Shown here piece by piece: positions 9,422-23,998 of a DNA stretch of 64,000 bases (the first letter of the stretch is position 1; each line of letters begins with the position of its first letter). The DNA lies in assembly GCF_002706375.1 (NCBI RefSeq), contig NZ_CP017706.1:1612001-1676000 (forward strand). The letters are read 5' to 3'. Under the pieces are notes generated by a model. The model ran no database searches. It worked only from the letters and a program-made list of their open reading frames with translations, and was not told the origin of the DNA. This DNA comes from Lactobacillus amylovorus DSM 20531. Its GTDB lineage: Bacteria > Bacillota > Bacilli > Lactobacillales > Lactobacillaceae. Position numbers and translations under genes: made by a program.

Positions 9422-10852
9422 ATGCGCAAAACGTTTTTAAATATTCTTTATAACGCGATCTATCAGATTTTCATTGTTTTGGTCCCGTTGATTACGGTGC
9501 CATATTTGTCTAGAGTCTTAGGGCCAAAAACTTATGGGATCTACAGTAGTGTTAACAACACTGTGCAGTTTTTGATGATTTTTTGTATCCTGTCAGTTTC
9601 TTATGTAGGGATGCGAACGATTTCGCGTACGCGGACTTATGGTACGCCGGAAGAATTGACTAGAGCCTTTTGGGGCTTGTGGTACTTTCAAGGTATTGCC
9701 GGTTTAATTACGATTGCCATTACCGTTTTTGTAACGACCGTTTTTCATGTACAATACTGGTTCTACATTTTACTCATGGTGCCATATTTGATCTCAGCGC
9801 AGGTCGATATCTCTTGGTTCTTCCAAGGGCTAGCCGACTTCGGCCGCGTTGTTTTGAAAAATACGGCAGTAAAGCTGGTCAGTGTAGTTTTGATTTTGCT
9901 TTGGGTAAAATCACCAGCTGACTTGTGGAAGTATTTACTGATCATGTCAGTGTCAACGATGCTGGGGTCATTTGTCTTTTGGCTTGACATTTACCGTTAC
10001 GTGGGTAACCCTGTGGCTCATTTTTACAAATTCAAGAAAACCGCAATCGCAATCGGTACGTTGATGATCCCGCAAATTGCGACGCAGATTTATACGTCGT
10101 TGGATAAGCCAATATTGGGCCTTTTTTCTAGTTCAACGCAAGTATCTTTCTATGACAACTCGCAGCGCATCTCAAACATGATCTTGGGCGTGATCACCAG
10201 TATTTCCCTGGTTATCATGCCTAAGATGGCTAGTGAAGGTAAAGAAGCCCAAAAGGTCGTCATGAAAAAGTCGCTTGAAGCAACCGTCATGCTCGGTACT
10301 TTGTTTGCCGTGATCATTATGGCTAATACCAAGCAATTCGTACCGTTCTTCTTTGGCAATAAGTATATTCCGATGACACCGCTGATGTTTTGGTTTACTT
10401 TAACCATCATCATGATTCCAACCGGTGGTGTCTTTGCTAACCAATTTGCCTTGGCCAATCGCCGCGATAAGGACTATGCTTTTCCTGTAGTCATTGGGGC
10501 TATTTTAGAAATTATCTTAAGTTATCTACTTGATCGTCATTACGGCGCTATGGGTGCCATGATCGCTATCTTAATTACGGAAGCCGTAGTTTTGGTCTTG
10601 CGTTTGTGGGTAGTACGCGATGGTTACAAATTTACTTACGTCTTTCACGATGTACCCAAGTATATATTGATTGCTATTATTACCTTAGCTGTTGGGATGT
10701 TCATGCCTAACTTTATTTCGTCAGCCTTTTTCAACATGGCAGTTAAATCAATCATCATGTTTGTCATTTACGTGGCCTTGATGTTCTTATTAAAGCTGGA
10801 CTTCAACGAAGATATTATTAAGCTAGTCAAAAATTTCTTTAAACGAGGTTAA
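9422..10852 (+). CDS. Wzx-type polysaccharide flippase (MOP superfamily)
   Basis: 476 aa, strongly hydrophobic with about 12-14 predicted membrane segments and no signal peptide. The start (FLNILYNAIYQIFIVLVPL, then TVPYLSRVLGP) is the classic N-terminus of oligosaccharide-repeat flippases. Expected to turn lipid-linked oligosaccharides across the membrane. Starts three bases after the glycerophosphotransferase stop and ends two bases before the GT32 gene, so all three are one transcription unit. No polymerase (Wzy) is nearby; it may decorate a teichoic acid or feed a distant pathway. Confidence 0.9.
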   Translation: MRKTFLNILYNAIYQIFIVLVPLITVPYLSRVLGPKTYGIYSSVNNTVQFLMIFCILSVSYVGMRTISRTRTYGTPEELTRAFWGLWYFQGIAGLITIAITVFVTTVFHVQYWFYILLMVPYLISAQVDISWFFQGLADFGRVVLKNTAVKLVSVVLILLWVKSPADLWKYLLIMSVSTMLGSFVFWLDIYRYVGNPVAHFYKFKKTAIAIGTLMIPQIATQIYTSLDKPILGLFSSSTQVSFYDNSQRISNMILGVITSISLVIMPKMASEGKEAQKVVMKKSLEATVMLGTLFAVIIMANTKQFVPFFFGNKYIPMTPLMFWFTLTIIMIPTGGVFANQFALANRRDKDYAFPVVIGAILEIILSYLLDRHYGAMGAMIAILITEAVVLVLRLWVVRDGYKFTYVFHDVPKYILIAIITLAVGMFMPNFISSAFFNMAVKSIIMFVIYVALMFLLKLDFNEDIIKLVKNFFKRG

Positions 10853-10854
10853 AA

Positions 10855-11553
10855 ATGATTCCAAAAATGATTCATTATGTTTGGGTCGGGCATAATCCGA
10901 AGAGCAAGATCATCCAAGAATGTATTGCGACTTGGAAAAAGAATTTGCCTGATTTTAAATTTGTGGAATGGAACGAAGACAACTTTGATATGCATGAAAA
11001 TAAATATATTGAACAGGCATATCAAGCTAAAAAATGGGCCTTTGTGTCCGACTATATTCGTGCCAAAGCTATTTATGAACAGGGCGGCATTTATTTGGAT
11101 ACTGATGTGCGTGTAGTGTGCGACTTAACGCCGCTGTTAAATGATCGTGCGTTTATCGGCTTTGAAAATAATGACTACTTGTCTGCCGCAATTTTTGGCG
11201 CAGAAAAGGGCCATCCTTTCATGCAGGACATTTTGGACTACTATAAGGACCGCAACTTTGAATACGACGTCAACAATCAAATGGCTGGGGTCAACAGTGT
11301 TTCTGTGACCGACATGTTGATTGATAAATATGGTTTAAAGATTGGTAATAAGGAGCAAATGTTAAAAGAGGACATCCACGTTTATCCTGATGGCGTTTTG
11401 TGCAATCCATCGGCGGATTCTAAGAGCATTCACTTGTTTACAGGAACTTGGATGAACGGCAAGCACTCTTTTAAGCATAAGATCGTGACGGATTTGAAGC
11501 GCCACATTAATACGCCAAAAGGTGCCGGTTTATATGCGAAGTGGATTCGATGA
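10855..11553 (+). CDS. GT32-type glycosyltransferase with DXD motif
   Basis: 232 aa. Begins IPKMIHYVWVGHNPKSK, the usual opening of capsular/mannosyl GT32 enzymes, followed by WNEDNFD, WAFVSDYIRAKAIYEQGG and the metal-binding DXD in IYLDTDVRV near residues 80-85. Predicted to add one sugar from a nucleotide-sugar donor to a lipid-linked acceptor. Co-transcribed with the flippase upstream; its stop codon overlaps the SprT-like start (ATGA). Sugar specificity cannot be read. Confidence 0.85.
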   Translation: MIPKMIHYVWVGHNPKSKIIQECIATWKKNLPDFKFVEWNEDNFDMHENKYIEQAYQAKKWAFVSDYIRAKAIYEQGGIYLDTDVRVVCDLTPLLNDRAFIGFENNDYLSAAIFGAEKGHPFMQDILDYYKDRNFEYDVNNQMAGVNSVSVTDMLIDKYGLKIGNKEQMLKEDIHVYPDGVLCNPSADSKSIHLFTGTWMNGKHSFKHKIVTDLKRHINTPKGAGLYAKWIR

Positions 11554-12005
11554 GACAAGAAGAATTACAAAAATTAACAGAACAAATTTCAAGGGACTAT
11601 TTTCATCGTCCCTTTTTGCATATGGTGAAAATTAATCACCGGATGAGAACAACGGGTGGCCGCTATCATTTAGATGACCATCATATTGAAATTAATGCGC
11701 ATTTTTTAGAAGCAAAAAATCAAAAATATTTGGTGGGCATTATTAAACATGAACTGTGTCACTACCATCTGCATTTAATGGGGCTAGGCTACCAGCATAA
11801 AGATCGCGATTTTAAAATTCTGCTTAATAGGGTAGGTGGCAGTCGCTACGCACCTGATATTGGTTTAAGACGCCGGAAAAAATATAAATATCTTTATGTC
11901 TGTGAAAACTGCGGGCTAAAATATCCACGCATGCGCAGAATAAATACGATCCGCTATAGGTGTGGCAAATGCAAGGGGCGCTTGCGTTTAGCGCGTACTT
12001 TTTAA
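11550..12005 (+). CDS. SprT-like zinc metalloprotein
   Basis: 151 aa from ATG 11550 (overlapping the previous stop); a GTG at 11541 is also in frame but less likely. The HELCHYH motif near residue 71 is the HExxH zinc site of the SprT/Spartan family, and a C-terminal zinc ribbon carries two CxxC pairs (CENCG, CGKCK). The eukaryotic relative cleaves DNA-protein crosslinks; the bacterial proteins are poorly characterised. It is translationally coupled to an envelope operon, but its role there is not evident. Confidence 0.85.
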   Translation: MRQEELQKLTEQISRDYFHRPFLHMVKINHRMRTTGGRYHLDDHHIEINAHFLEAKNQKYLVGIIKHELCHYHLHLMGLGYQHKDRDFKILLNRVGGSRYAPDIGLRRRKKYKYLYVCENCGLKYPRMRRINTIRYRCGKCKGRLRLARTF

Positions 12006-12045
12006 AGAAAATAATAAATAAAATTAAATTATTTTCGAAATTTAC

Positions 12046-12074
12046 TTGCACATCACTCGAATTTAGTCTATTAT
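12046..12074 (+). promoter_or_regulatory. Promoter of tRNA-Leu
   Basis: -35 TTGCAC at 12046-12051 and -10 TATTAT at 12069-12074 with a 17-base spacer, 12 bases before the tRNA. Confidence 0.65.
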
Positions 12075-12086
12075 AGTTACTGTTCC

Positions 12087-12171
12087 GCGGGCGTGGCGGA
12101 ATGGCAGACGCGCAAGACTAAGGATCTTGTGATCGCTTTAGATCGTGGAAGTTCGAGTCTTCTCGCCCGCA
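12087..12171 (+). tRNA. tRNA-Leu (anticodon AAG)
   Basis: Acceptor stem GCGGGCG/CGCCCGC, anticodon stem CAAGA/TCTTG around loop CTAAGGA (anticodon AAG), a long class-II variable arm (TGATCGCTTTAGATCG) and a TTCGAGT T-loop. The 3' CCA is not encoded. AAG should be read as inosine-modified to decode CUU/CUC. Confidence 0.92.
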
Positions 12172-12177
12172 CAAATT

Positions 12178-12208
12178 AAGAAGTCGCAGTGAGCGACTTC
12201 TTTTTTTT
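12178..12208 (+). terminator. Terminator after tRNA-Leu
   Basis: AAGAAGTCGC and GCGACTTCTT pair around AGTGA and are followed by a run of T. Confidence 0.88.
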
Positions 12209-12257
12209 ATATATTTTTCGGGTATACTTTAATTAATGGATTAAAGGAATTGGAATT

Positions 12258-12905
12258 ATGGCAAAAAAGCGTAAATCAAGAATACCAAAAAGTGTAAAGT
12301 TAGTTGTTCGCGTATTTATTATTTTGTTTGTGTTGCTGATTGCCTTCGTGGGCTTTCGTTACTACAGACGCTATGCAATTCAATCTGAGCAGATCAGACA
12401 AGCGCAGTTGCAGCGCCAGCAAGAACAGGCAAAATTACTTAAACAAAGAAAAGCTTTTATTAAAAAGATCGGGCCAATTGCGCGTGAGGTCGACAAGTCT
12501 TATGATCTTTTGCCAAGTATCACGATTGCTCAGGCCTGCCTTGAAAGTAACTATGGCCAAAGCGATTTATCGCAAAAGTACAACAACTTATTCGGCGTTA
12601 AGGGGACTAACCCGAATACTTCGGCCGTGATGACGACAAAAGAATACGTTAAGGACAAGTGGGTAACTGTGAAGGCGCGTTTCCAAATATACGACTCATA
12701 CGAGGCTTCTATTCGTGCCCATGCTAGATTATTCCAAAACGGGACAACGTGGAACCACGACCAATATAAGCACGTTTTAGCGTCAAAGGATTATAAGACG
12801 CAGGCCAAGGCTTTGGTTACCGATGGCTACGCAACCGATCCGGATTATGCTGACAAATTGATTAATTTAATTGAACAATTTGACCTCGAAAAATATGATA
12901 AGTAA
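12258..12905 (+). CDS. Membrane-anchored GH73 endo-beta-N-acetylglucosaminidase
   Basis: 215 aa. A basic N-terminus is followed by one membrane segment (about residues 13-35, VRVFIILFVLLIAFVGF) and a charged Q/R-rich linker. The glucosaminidase domain starts near residue 72; QACLESNYGQS near residue 94 has the catalytic glutamate, then YNNLFGVKG and YDSYEASIRAHARLF. It should cut the glycan strand of peptidoglycan between GlcNAc and MurNAc during wall growth or cell separation. No SH3 or LysM wall-binding repeats are present, so the membrane anchor sets its location. Stands alone between two terminators. Confidence 0.88.
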   Translation: MAKKRKSRIPKSVKLVVRVFIILFVLLIAFVGFRYYRRYAIQSEQIRQAQLQRQQEQAKLLKQRKAFIKKIGPIAREVDKSYDLLPSITIAQACLESNYGQSDLSQKYNNLFGVKGTNPNTSAVMTTKEYVKDKWVTVKARFQIYDSYEASIRAHARLFQNGTTWNHDQYKHVLASKDYKTQAKALVTDGYATDPDYADKLINLIEQFDLEKYDK

Positions 12906-12910
12906 ATCTT

Positions 12911-12938
12911 TAAAGCAACGAATGTTCGTTGCTTTTTT
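12911..12938 (+). terminator. Terminator after the glucosaminidase
   Basis: AAAGCAACGAA pairs with TTCGTTGCTTT and is followed by T residues. A -10-like TATAAT follows at once (12941-12946) and probably serves pcrA; no good -35 was found for it. Confidence 0.85.
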
Positions 12939-12990
12939 GGTATAATGTTTAAGTTGCATTAATGAATTATTTTTTGTGAAGGAGACAATA

Positions 12991-17276
<4,286 letters not shown>

Positions 17277-17289
17277 AGGGACAATTATT

Positions 17290-18438
17290 GTGAAAAAATA
17301 TTTGCAGATTATGGCTTTGGCTGGGGTGATGATTACCCTAAGTGGCTGTGGCAGACTAAAGGACTCAAGTTTAGCCAACAATGCGACAACTACTTCTACA
17401 ACTAAGAGAAAAAGTTATCAAACAACTAATACGGGTAATAGCGGCTACAGCGTTTTGTTAAAGAACGGCCGCTACGTTACTAGTCCTATTTCTGGTTTGA
17501 CTGCTACTGATAACGACAACTCAGTAGATACGCGTGAACTTGAACGTGGTTTGATTCAAATTTCTAAGAATCAATTTTCAACTAACCAATACGTTTTCCA
17601 AGAAGGTCAGTATTTGGATTCTTCAACGGTTACCGATTGGCTAACCAGAAAATCAAAATCTAATCCCCAGGGCTTGAACCCTGTTAATAACGGCAAGACC
17701 GGTACTGATACCAGAAATCCAATTTATTTGGAAGAAATTATTGAACAAGATTACTTGACCGGTTCCGGTTCTAAGTATTCAATTGGTGGTATGAGTTTGG
17801 GTCTGGCCATGAATTCCGTTGACTACTTCCAAAAGAAGCGGAATGGTGCAGAATTCCAAACCGATATTTCAAGAGCTGAACAACGCGCACAAGGCGAGAA
17901 GATGGCTAATGAAATCGTCGCTCGTTTGCGTAAAAAGAAGGCTTTGAAGAATATTCCAATTACCGTTGGTTTGTTCTCAAAGACCGGAAAAGACTCATTA
18001 GTTGGCGGAACTTACTTCGCTTACGGGACAGCGGCGTCTAATAGTAGTAGAATAACTAAATGGAAATCCGTGTCGGAAAAAATGCAGATTTTACCGACAA
18101 CTGGTAATGAAAAGGCAATTAATAGCAACGACGCATCGCACTTTAATGATTTCAAGACGTCTATTCAAAATTATTTCCCTAATATTAGTGGGGTAACGGC
18201 AACTTTGCGTTATGATAATGGCAAGCTGGCTCAAGAAAATATTTCAGTAACGACCCAGTTTTATGGCTACGAGCAAATTCAAAGTTTTACTCGTTTAGCT
18301 TTGTCAGCAGCAAAGAAGTATTTGCCTAACAATATTCCAATTGAAATTAGGATTGGATCGGTTGACGATGTTCAAGCATTAATTGCCAAGGAAACCGGCG
18401 ATAGTGATTATCAAGTCCATGTTTATGGCGGCGAATAG
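17290..18438 (+). CDS. camS: CamS-family sex-pheromone-type lipoprotein
   Basis: 382 aa from GTG 17290 behind AAAGGGA; the frame opens earlier inside ligA but that start is not credible. Residues 1-20 are a lipoprotein signal with lipobox LSGC (lipidated Cys about 20), then a Ser/Thr/Asn-rich linker. The remainder is the CamS domain. In Enterococcus and Staphylococcus the processed signal peptide of CamS is a peptide pheromone; the function of the mature lipoprotein is not settled, and pheromone activity should not be assumed here. Conserved location between ligA and gatC. Confidence 0.9.
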   Translation: MKKYLQIMALAGVMITLSGCGRLKDSSLANNATTTSTTKRKSYQTTNTGNSGYSVLLKNGRYVTSPISGLTATDNDNSVDTRELERGLIQISKNQFSTNQYVFQEGQYLDSSTVTDWLTRKSKSNPQGLNPVNNGKTGTDTRNPIYLEEIIEQDYLTGSGSKYSIGGMSLGLAMNSVDYFQKKRNGAEFQTDISRAEQRAQGEKMANEIVARLRKKKALKNIPITVGLFSKTGKDSLVGGTYFAYGTAASNSSRITKWKSVSEKMQILPTTGNEKAINSNDASHFNDFKTSIQNYFPNISGVTATLRYDNGKLAQENISVTTQFYGYEQIQSFTRLALSAAKKYLPNNIPIEIRIGSVDDVQALIAKETGDSDYQVHVYGGE

Positions 18439-18449
18439 GAGGTATTTGC

Positions 18450-18758
18450 GTGGAAATCACAAAAGATACCATTAAACACGTTGCGACTCTTTCGCGACTT
18501 GCGTTTAATGAGGAAGAATTAGATAAATTTACTGATCAAATGGGATCAATCATCAACATGGCTGATCAACTTAGCGAAGTTGATACTGAAGGTGTTGATG
18601 AAACTGTCCAAGTTGTTGACCGTGATACTGTCTTCAGAGAAGATAAACCTGAACACTGGCAAGGACAAACTAGAGAAACATTAATGGCAAACGTTCCTGA
18701 AAAGGCTAACGGCTACATTAAGGTTCCTGTAATTATTAATAAGGATGAGGACGAGTAA
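18450..18758 (+). CDS. gatC: Aspartyl/glutamyl-tRNA amidotransferase subunit C
   Basis: 102 aa, GTG start at 18450 behind AGGAGG. Shows the GatC pattern: [21 protein letters not shown], then [14 protein letters not shown] and FREDKPE. The small subunit stabilises GatA and the A-B interface. The stop shares a base with the gatA start. Confidence 0.95.
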   Translation: MEITKDTIKHVATLSRLAFNEEELDKFTDQMGSIINMADQLSEVDTEGVDETVQVVDRDTVFREDKPEHWQGQTRETLMANVPEKANGYIKVPVIINKDEDE

Positions 18759-20197
18759 TGAATTACTTAAACGAAGATATTGATTCATTAAACAAAAAGC
18801 TTGCCAGCGGTGACTTGTCAGCAGATAAGTTAGCTAAAGACACTGTGGCAAACATTAAGGATACAGATAAGAAGTTAAACGCTTGGATCACTGTTTTAGA
18901 TGATGCAAAGCCCGCAGAAAACCTTGACTACTCAAAGAGCAAGTTAGCAGGTATTCCAATTGCTATTAAGGACAACATTATCACTAACGGTATTAAGACT
19001 ACTGCTGCTAGTCACATTTTGTACAATTACATGCCAATGTACGACGCAACAGTTATTTCTAAGCTTAAGAAGGCTGGCGTAACCTTTGTAGGTAAGACCA
19101 ACATGGATGAATTCGCTATGGGTTCATCAACTGAACACTCATACTACGGTGCTACTCACAACCCATGGAACTTAGACAAGGTTCCTGGTGGTTCATCCGG
19201 TGGTTCTGCAGCTGCAGTTGCCGGTGGTCAAGTTGTTGCAGCCCTTGGTTCAGATACTGGTGGTTCAATTCGTCAACCAGCTGCATTCAACGGCATTTTT
19301 GGTATTAAGCCAACTTACGGCCGTGTATCTCGTTGGGGTCTTATCGCATTTGGTTCTTCACTTGACCAAATCGGTGTAATGACTAAGCGCGTTAAGGACT
19401 CAGCAGAAGTATTGAATGTTATTGCTGGTGCAGACGAACACGACTCAACTGTTTCAACTCGTGAAGTTCCTGACTTTACCAAGTTTATTGGTCAAGACGT
19501 TAAGGGCCTTCGCGTAGCTGTTCCTAAGGAATACATGGAAGCAGTTAGCGGTGAAATGCGTGAAGTTATCCAAAAGCAAATCGATACTTTAAAGGATGCT
19601 GGCGCAATCATCAACGAAGTATCATTGCCACACACTAAGTACGTTGTTCCTGACTACTACATCATCGCTTCAAGTGAAGCTTCATCAAACTTGCAAAGAT
19701 ACGATGGTATTCGTTACGGCTACCGTGCTAAGGATACTAAGAACTTGCTTGACGTTTACGTTAAGTCACGTTCAGAAGGCTTCGGTACAGAAGTTAAGCG
19801 TCGTATCATGCTTGGTTCATTTGCACTTTCAGCCGGTTCATACGACAGATTCTTCAGACAAGCTGCTAAGGTTAGAACATTAATTTGCAATGACTTTGAC
19901 AAGATCTTTGCTGAAAATGACGTAATCGTTGGACCTACTACTACTGAACCTGCATTTGGTATTGGCGAAGAAGTTTCTGACCCAATCAAGATGTACAACA
20001 ACGATATTTTGACTATTTCTGCCAACTTAGCAGGTATTCCTGCAGCTAGTGTTCCAGCTGGTTTAGTTGATGGTATGCCTGTCGGCTTACAAATTATGGC
20101 TAAGCGCTTTGATGAAGGTAACGTCTTCAAGACTGCTGACTTTATTGAACGCAGCAATAAGTTTTACGAAAAAACACCAACTGGAATGGAGGATTAA
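18758..20197 (+). CDS. gatA: Aspartyl/glutamyl-tRNA amidotransferase subunit A
   Basis: 479 aa. Amidase-signature enzyme: lysine in PIAIKDNI (about residue 71), the serine-rich loop [14 protein letters not shown] near 147 and the catalytic serine in [12 protein letters not shown] near 170. Liberates ammonia from glutamine and channels it to GatB to convert Glu-tRNA(Gln) or Asp-tRNA(Asn) to the amidated forms. Overlaps gatC by one base, followed by gatB after four. Confidence 0.97.
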   Translation: MNYLNEDIDSLNKKLASGDLSADKLAKDTVANIKDTDKKLNAWITVLDDAKPAENLDYSKSKLAGIPIAIKDNIITNGIKTTAASHILYNYMPMYDATVISKLKKAGVTFVGKTNMDEFAMGSSTEHSYYGATHNPWNLDKVPGGSSGGSAAAVAGGQVVAALGSDTGGSIRQPAAFNGIFGIKPTYGRVSRWGLIAFGSSLDQIGVMTKRVKDSAEVLNVIAGADEHDSTVSTREVPDFTKFIGQDVKGLRVAVPKEYMEAVSGEMREVIQKQIDTLKDAGAIINEVSLPHTKYVVPDYYIIASSEASSNLQRYDGIRYGYRAKDTKNLLDVYVKSRSEGFGTEVKRRIMLGSFALSAGSYDRFFRQAAKVRTLICNDFDKIFAENDVIVGPTTTEPAFGIGEEVSDPIKMYNNDILTISANLAGIPAASVPAGLVDGMPVGLQIMAKRFDEGNVFKTADFIERSNKFYEKTPTGMED

Positions 20198-20201
20198 TTG
20201 A

Positions 20202-21632
20202 ATGAATTTTAAATCGACTATCGGACTTGAAGTCCACTTCGAATTAAAGACAAAGAGCAAGATTTTCTCTCCTTCACCAGTAACCTACGGTGCTGAACAA
20301 AACACGGAGACTAATGTTATTGACTGGGCTATGCCTGGTACCTTGCCAATGGTTAACAAGAACGTTTACCGTTTAGGTATCATGGTTGCCTTGGCAACTC
20401 ACGCTCACATTTTGCCAACTACTCACTTTGACCGTAAGAACTACTTCTATCCTGATAACCCAAAGGCTTACCAGATTACTCAGTTCTTCCAACCACTTGC
20501 TCGTGATGGTTACATTGAAGTTGAAGTTCGTGGTAAGAAGAAGAGAATCGGTATCCACGAAATGCACATCGAAGAAGATGCTGGTAAGAACACTCACGGA
20601 ACCAACGGTTTCTCATACGTTGACTTGAACCGTCAAGGTGTTCCACTTCTTGAAGTTGTTTCTGAACCTGATATGGAAGACCCAGAAGAAGCTTACGCAT
20701 ACCTTGAAAAGTTACGTAAGATCGTTCAATTTACTGGTGCTTCAGACGTTAAGATGGAAGAAGGTTCAATGCGTGTTGATACCAACATTTCCATCCGTCC
20801 TGCAGGTCAAAAGGAACTTGGTACTAAGGTTGAAATGAAGAACTTGAACTCATTTGACCACGTACGTCGTTCACTTGCCTACGAAGAAAAGCGTCAAGAA
20901 CAAGTTCTTTTAGCTGGTGGTCACATTCAACTTTCAACTCGTCGTTTTGACGAAGCAACTGGTAAGACTGTTTTGGAACGTGTTAAGGAAGGTGCTTCTG
21001 ACTACCGTTACTTCCCAGAACCAGATATCGCTCCTGACCACATTAGTCAAGAATGGATCGATCAAATCGCTAAGGAACTTCCAAAGAGCCCATTTGATCG
21101 TTACGATGACTATGTAAACAAGTACGGTTTGAAGCCATACGACGCAAATGTTTTGCTTCAAACTAAGGAAAGTTCAGACTTCTTTGACGCAGCTGTAGCT
21201 GCTGGTGCTGATCCAACTCTTGCTGCTAACTGGATGAACACTCAAGTAAATGGTTACTTGAACGATCACCGTGTAAGTTTGAATGACATCAAGCTTACTC
21301 CAGAACACTTAGCAGAAATGATCAAGTTGATCAAGGATGGTACTATTTCATCTAAGATCGCTAAGAAAGTCTTTGCTGAAACTATTGCTAACGGTACTGA
21401 TCCTAAGAAGTACGTTGAAGACAACGGTATGGTTCAATTGTCAGATACTTCAGTCTTAGCTCCAATGGTTAAGAAGGTTGTTGACGATAACCCACAATCA
21501 GTTGAAGACTTTAAGAATGGTAAGGACCGTGCAATCGGCTTCTTAGTTGGTCAAATCATGAAGCAAACTCGTGGTAAGGCTAACCCTAAGATGGTTAACA
21601 AGTTGCTTAACCAAGAATTGCAAAGTCGTTAA
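20202..21632 (+). CDS. gatB: Aspartyl/glutamyl-tRNA amidotransferase subunit B
   Basis: 476 aa, full length. N-terminal cradle domain begins [19 protein letters not shown] and includes [12 protein letters not shown]; the C-terminal YqeY-like tail ends [14 protein letters not shown]. Binds the mischarged tRNA and performs ATP-dependent activation of its Glu/Asp side chain. The codon usage is strongly biased to preferred lactobacillus codons, as expected for a highly expressed translation gene. Confidence 0.97.
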   Translation: MNFKSTIGLEVHFELKTKSKIFSPSPVTYGAEQNTETNVIDWAMPGTLPMVNKNVYRLGIMVALATHAHILPTTHFDRKNYFYPDNPKAYQITQFFQPLARDGYIEVEVRGKKKRIGIHEMHIEEDAGKNTHGTNGFSYVDLNRQGVPLLEVVSEPDMEDPEEAYAYLEKLRKIVQFTGASDVKMEEGSMRVDTNISIRPAGQKELGTKVEMKNLNSFDHVRRSLAYEEKRQEQVLLAGGHIQLSTRRFDEATGKTVLERVKEGASDYRYFPEPDIAPDHISQEWIDQIAKELPKSPFDRYDDYVNKYGLKPYDANVLLQTKESSDFFDAAVAAGADPTLAANWMNTQVNGYLNDHRVSLNDIKLTPEHLAEMIKLIKDGTISSKIAKKVFAETIANGTDPKKYVEDNGMVQLSDTSVLAPMVKKVVDDNPQSVEDFKNGKDRAIGFLVGQIMKQTRGKANPKMVNKLLNQELQSR

Positions 21633-21657
21633 TTTTTAGAACGTTAAGGTAGTAATT

Positions 21658-22578
21658 ATGACTAGTAAAGCAAGATTAATTTATAATCCTGTATCCGGTC
21701 ACGAGCAGATGCCCAAAAACGTGGCCGATATTTTAGATGTGTTAGAGCAAGCTGGTTATGAAGCTAGTGCTTTTAGAACTACACCTGAACAAAATAGTGC
21801 TCGCAATGAAGCTACACGTGCCGCAAAAGAAGGCTTTGACCTGATCGTTGCAGCCGGTGGTGACGGGACAATCAATGAAGTAGTTAATGGGATTGCCTTT
21901 TTAGATAAGAGACCTAAGATGGCAATTATTCCAGCAGGTACGACTAACGATTATGCCCGTGCATTAGCTATCCCACGTGACAATATTCCGGATGCCGCAA
22001 AGGTTATTTTGAAGAATAAGACACGCAAGATGGATATCGGTAAAGCGGTTTTTGGTGATCAAACTCAATATTTTGTAAATATTGCTGCCAGCGGTTCTTT
22101 AACAGAATTAACATATGGCGTGCCATCCGAAGTAAAATCAGCTTTAGGTTATGCAGCTTACCTCATTAAGGGTGCAGAAATGTTGCCTCACTTAACTGAG
22201 AACGAAATGCGTTTAACTTATGATGATGGCGTTTATGAAGGCAAGCTCTCAATGTTCTTGTTGGGAATGACCAACTCAATTGGTGGTTTTGAACAAGTTA
22301 TGCCTGATGCGCAACTTAGTGACGGACTTTTCCAATTGATCGTTGTTAAGCCTTCAGATCCTGTCAGCATGATGAAGTTGATGGCTTTGGCTTTGAATGG
22401 TAAGCACGTTGATGATCCTAACATCATCTATACCAAAACTAGAAGCTTAAAGGCTGAACTTATTGGTAAGAATGCAGGACGAGATTTGCCAGTTAACCTT
22501 GATGGTGAAATTGGTGGATATTGTCCAGTTGAATTCCATAATTTACAACAAAGAATTGAATTCTACGTTGGTAAATAA
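21658..22578 (+). CDS. dgkB: Diacylglycerol kinase (DgkB-type)
   Basis: 306 aa. Begins ARLIYNPVSGHEQM and contains the ATP-binding AAGGDGTINEVVNG near residue 60 and IIPAGTTNDYARAL, the signature of the soluble DgkB/YegS family. Phosphorylates diacylglycerol released during lipoteichoic acid synthesis, returning it to phospholipid. Last gene of the pcrA-dgkB operon, 25 bases behind gatB, followed by a terminator. Confidence 0.95.
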   Translation: MTSKARLIYNPVSGHEQMPKNVADILDVLEQAGYEASAFRTTPEQNSARNEATRAAKEGFDLIVAAGGDGTINEVVNGIAFLDKRPKMAIIPAGTTNDYARALAIPRDNIPDAAKVILKNKTRKMDIGKAVFGDQTQYFVNIAASGSLTELTYGVPSEVKSALGYAAYLIKGAEMLPHLTENEMRLTYDDGVYEGKLSMFLLGMTNSIGGFEQVMPDAQLSDGLFQLIVVKPSDPVSMMKLMALALNGKHVDDPNIIYTKTRSLKAELIGKNAGRDLPVNLDGEIGGYCPVEFHNLQQRIEFYVGK

Positions 22579-22588
22579 TGATGATAAG

Positions 22589-22626
22589 AATAAGAATCTG
22601 GGAATTTCCTAGATTCTTATTTTTTC
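22589..22626 (+). terminator. Terminator of the pcrA-dgkB operon
   Basis: AATAAGAATCT pairs with AGATTCTTATT, with a small GGGAATTTCC top, then six T. Confidence 0.88.
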
Positions 22627-22710
22627 TATTTAATTCTGAAAAGGGTTATTAGAAAAATGACACACAAAAGTATTCAACCAAAATGGCTTGTCATTACTCA
22701 GTTAGTGCGC

Positions 22711-22746
22711 AAAAGGTGGTTAGTTACAAGCTAACCACCTTTTTTT
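22711..22746 (-). terminator. Terminator, probably for the converging unknown gene
   Basis: AAAAGGTGGTTAG and CTAACCACCTTTT form a long perfect stem ending at the stop codon of the reverse-strand gene; T runs occur on both sides, so it may act in both directions. Confidence 0.7.
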
Positions 22747-23158
22747 ACATTTGATTTGCTTCTTTGATTTTATTTAAAAGTCTTTCTGGATGATATTGAT
22801 AATGATAAGTATTAAAACAAATTTGAATAAGATTTAACCAATTTTTCTTGATTTGACTATAACTAATATCATCACGTCTATTTTTAGCTAGATACTTATA
22901 ACTAATAGAGATCAGTCTATCTAAGATTAATTTGCGAGATTTATTTTTGAAGGCGAAGTCCTTAAGCAATTGTTCGTTTATATTTTCGATGAAAACTTGA
23001 TTGATGTGCTTAACTGGTTGAAAAGGATAATAAACATTGTCACTTAGAAGGACGTTTTCGAATTGGTCTAAGATTGTTTCATCTTTTTCGGAGAGAGAAA
23101 GTGGCGTCATCACTTCATGAATGCGGATAATGTTTTGTGATTTAGTCATTTTGCTCAA
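22745..23158 (-). CDS. Unknown protein, 137 aa
   Basis: I do not recognise this protein. It is basic, lysine-rich and predicted mostly helical, with no signal peptide or membrane segment. The C-terminal half (LILDRLISISYKYLAKN, later WLNLIQICFNTYHYQY) vaguely resembles the ligand-binding half of TetR-family regulators, but there is no helix-turn-helix before it. It is AT-rich compared with the dgkB operon and sits between a terminator and a decayed TetR gene, so it may itself be a remnant of a regulator locus. The reading frame and stop look normal. Confidence 0.5.
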   Translation of the reverse strand: MSKMTKSQNIIRIHEVMTPLSLSEKDETILDQFENVLLSDNVYYPFQPVKHINQVFIENINEQLLKDFAFKNKSRKLILDRLISISYKYLAKNRRDDISYSQIKKNWLNLIQICFNTYHYQYHPERLLNKIKEANQM

Positions 23159-23478
23159 GTCCTATCTATAGTCCAACTAATTACACCATCAGTATATGGG
23201 ATGCGGCTACTTGGTACAATGAACGGTGCAAAAGTAAAAATAATTAACACATTAGTAAAATATAATTTTCCCTTTTTTGGTATAATAATCTGCAATATTT
23301 TGGAAAAGATGACTGAAATGATAAAAGTGTGTGTCAGAGAGATGATATGCTTGCTTTTATTAACAAAAGGGTAAAAAATGTATAGTGAAATTAAAATGGA
23401 ATTTTACTTAGAAGATATCCTTTTATGACTTCTAAATTCATAAGTAGTATTAGGAAGGATTTAGGTGCAATAAACTTA

Positions 23479-23948
23479 ATGGATATTAGAATCACTAATA
23501 CGAAAAATAATCTAGTAGCAGCCTTATTAACTTGTTTAGAAGAAAAAAGCCTTCGTGATTAAAAGTAAAAGATATCATTAAAGTTTCAGGCGTAAGTACC
23601 AGAACTTTTTATCAATATTACTCAGACGTTAATAGTTTGGTTAACGACGTCGAAGATGACTTTATCGCTGGTTATACTGAGAGCGTTAGAAAAGACAGAG
23701 ATATTTTGGATCGTATTGATTTAACTAAGCCAGTGCAAGAGCAACTGGAATCAGTATTGAATTCAACCAAGAACACCATTTCATTTTGTTTTGACCGTAA
23801 AATAGAAATTCAAATTTTGTTGTCAGAGAATGGCGATATTCTTTCACCATATGATGTGCGTCAGAGCATTATGGCATTCTTACACCAGTCTCCGGTAGAA
23901 TTGATGAGCAGCATGGTTCCTAATAAAGAAAAAAAAACAGAGCAATAA
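23479..23948 (+). pseudogene. TetR-family regulator, frameshifted
   Basis: The first 27 codons from ATG 23479 (MDIRITNTKNNLVAALLTCL) match a TetR N-terminus, then TAA at 23560. The rest continues in another frame: VKDIIKVSGVSTRTFYQYYS (HTH recognition region) from about 23565, then a short helical C-terminal part ending at 23948. A small deletion near 23553-23562 would explain the frame change. The C-terminal part also ends early (KEKKTEQ) after an A-run, so there may be a second lesion. The downstream part could only be expressed from a TTG and would lack half the DNA-binding domain. Confidence 0.7.
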
Positions 23949-23984
23949 AAAATCCTGTTGGTGTAAAAACCAACAGGTATTTTC
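23947..23984. terminator. Bidirectional terminator between the TetR remnant and the BI-1 gene
   Basis: CCTGTTGGT and ACCAACAGG around GTAAAA, with a T run on the + side and a longer one reading on the - strand. Confidence 0.8.
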
Positions 23985-23998
23985 TTATCTTCATTAAA

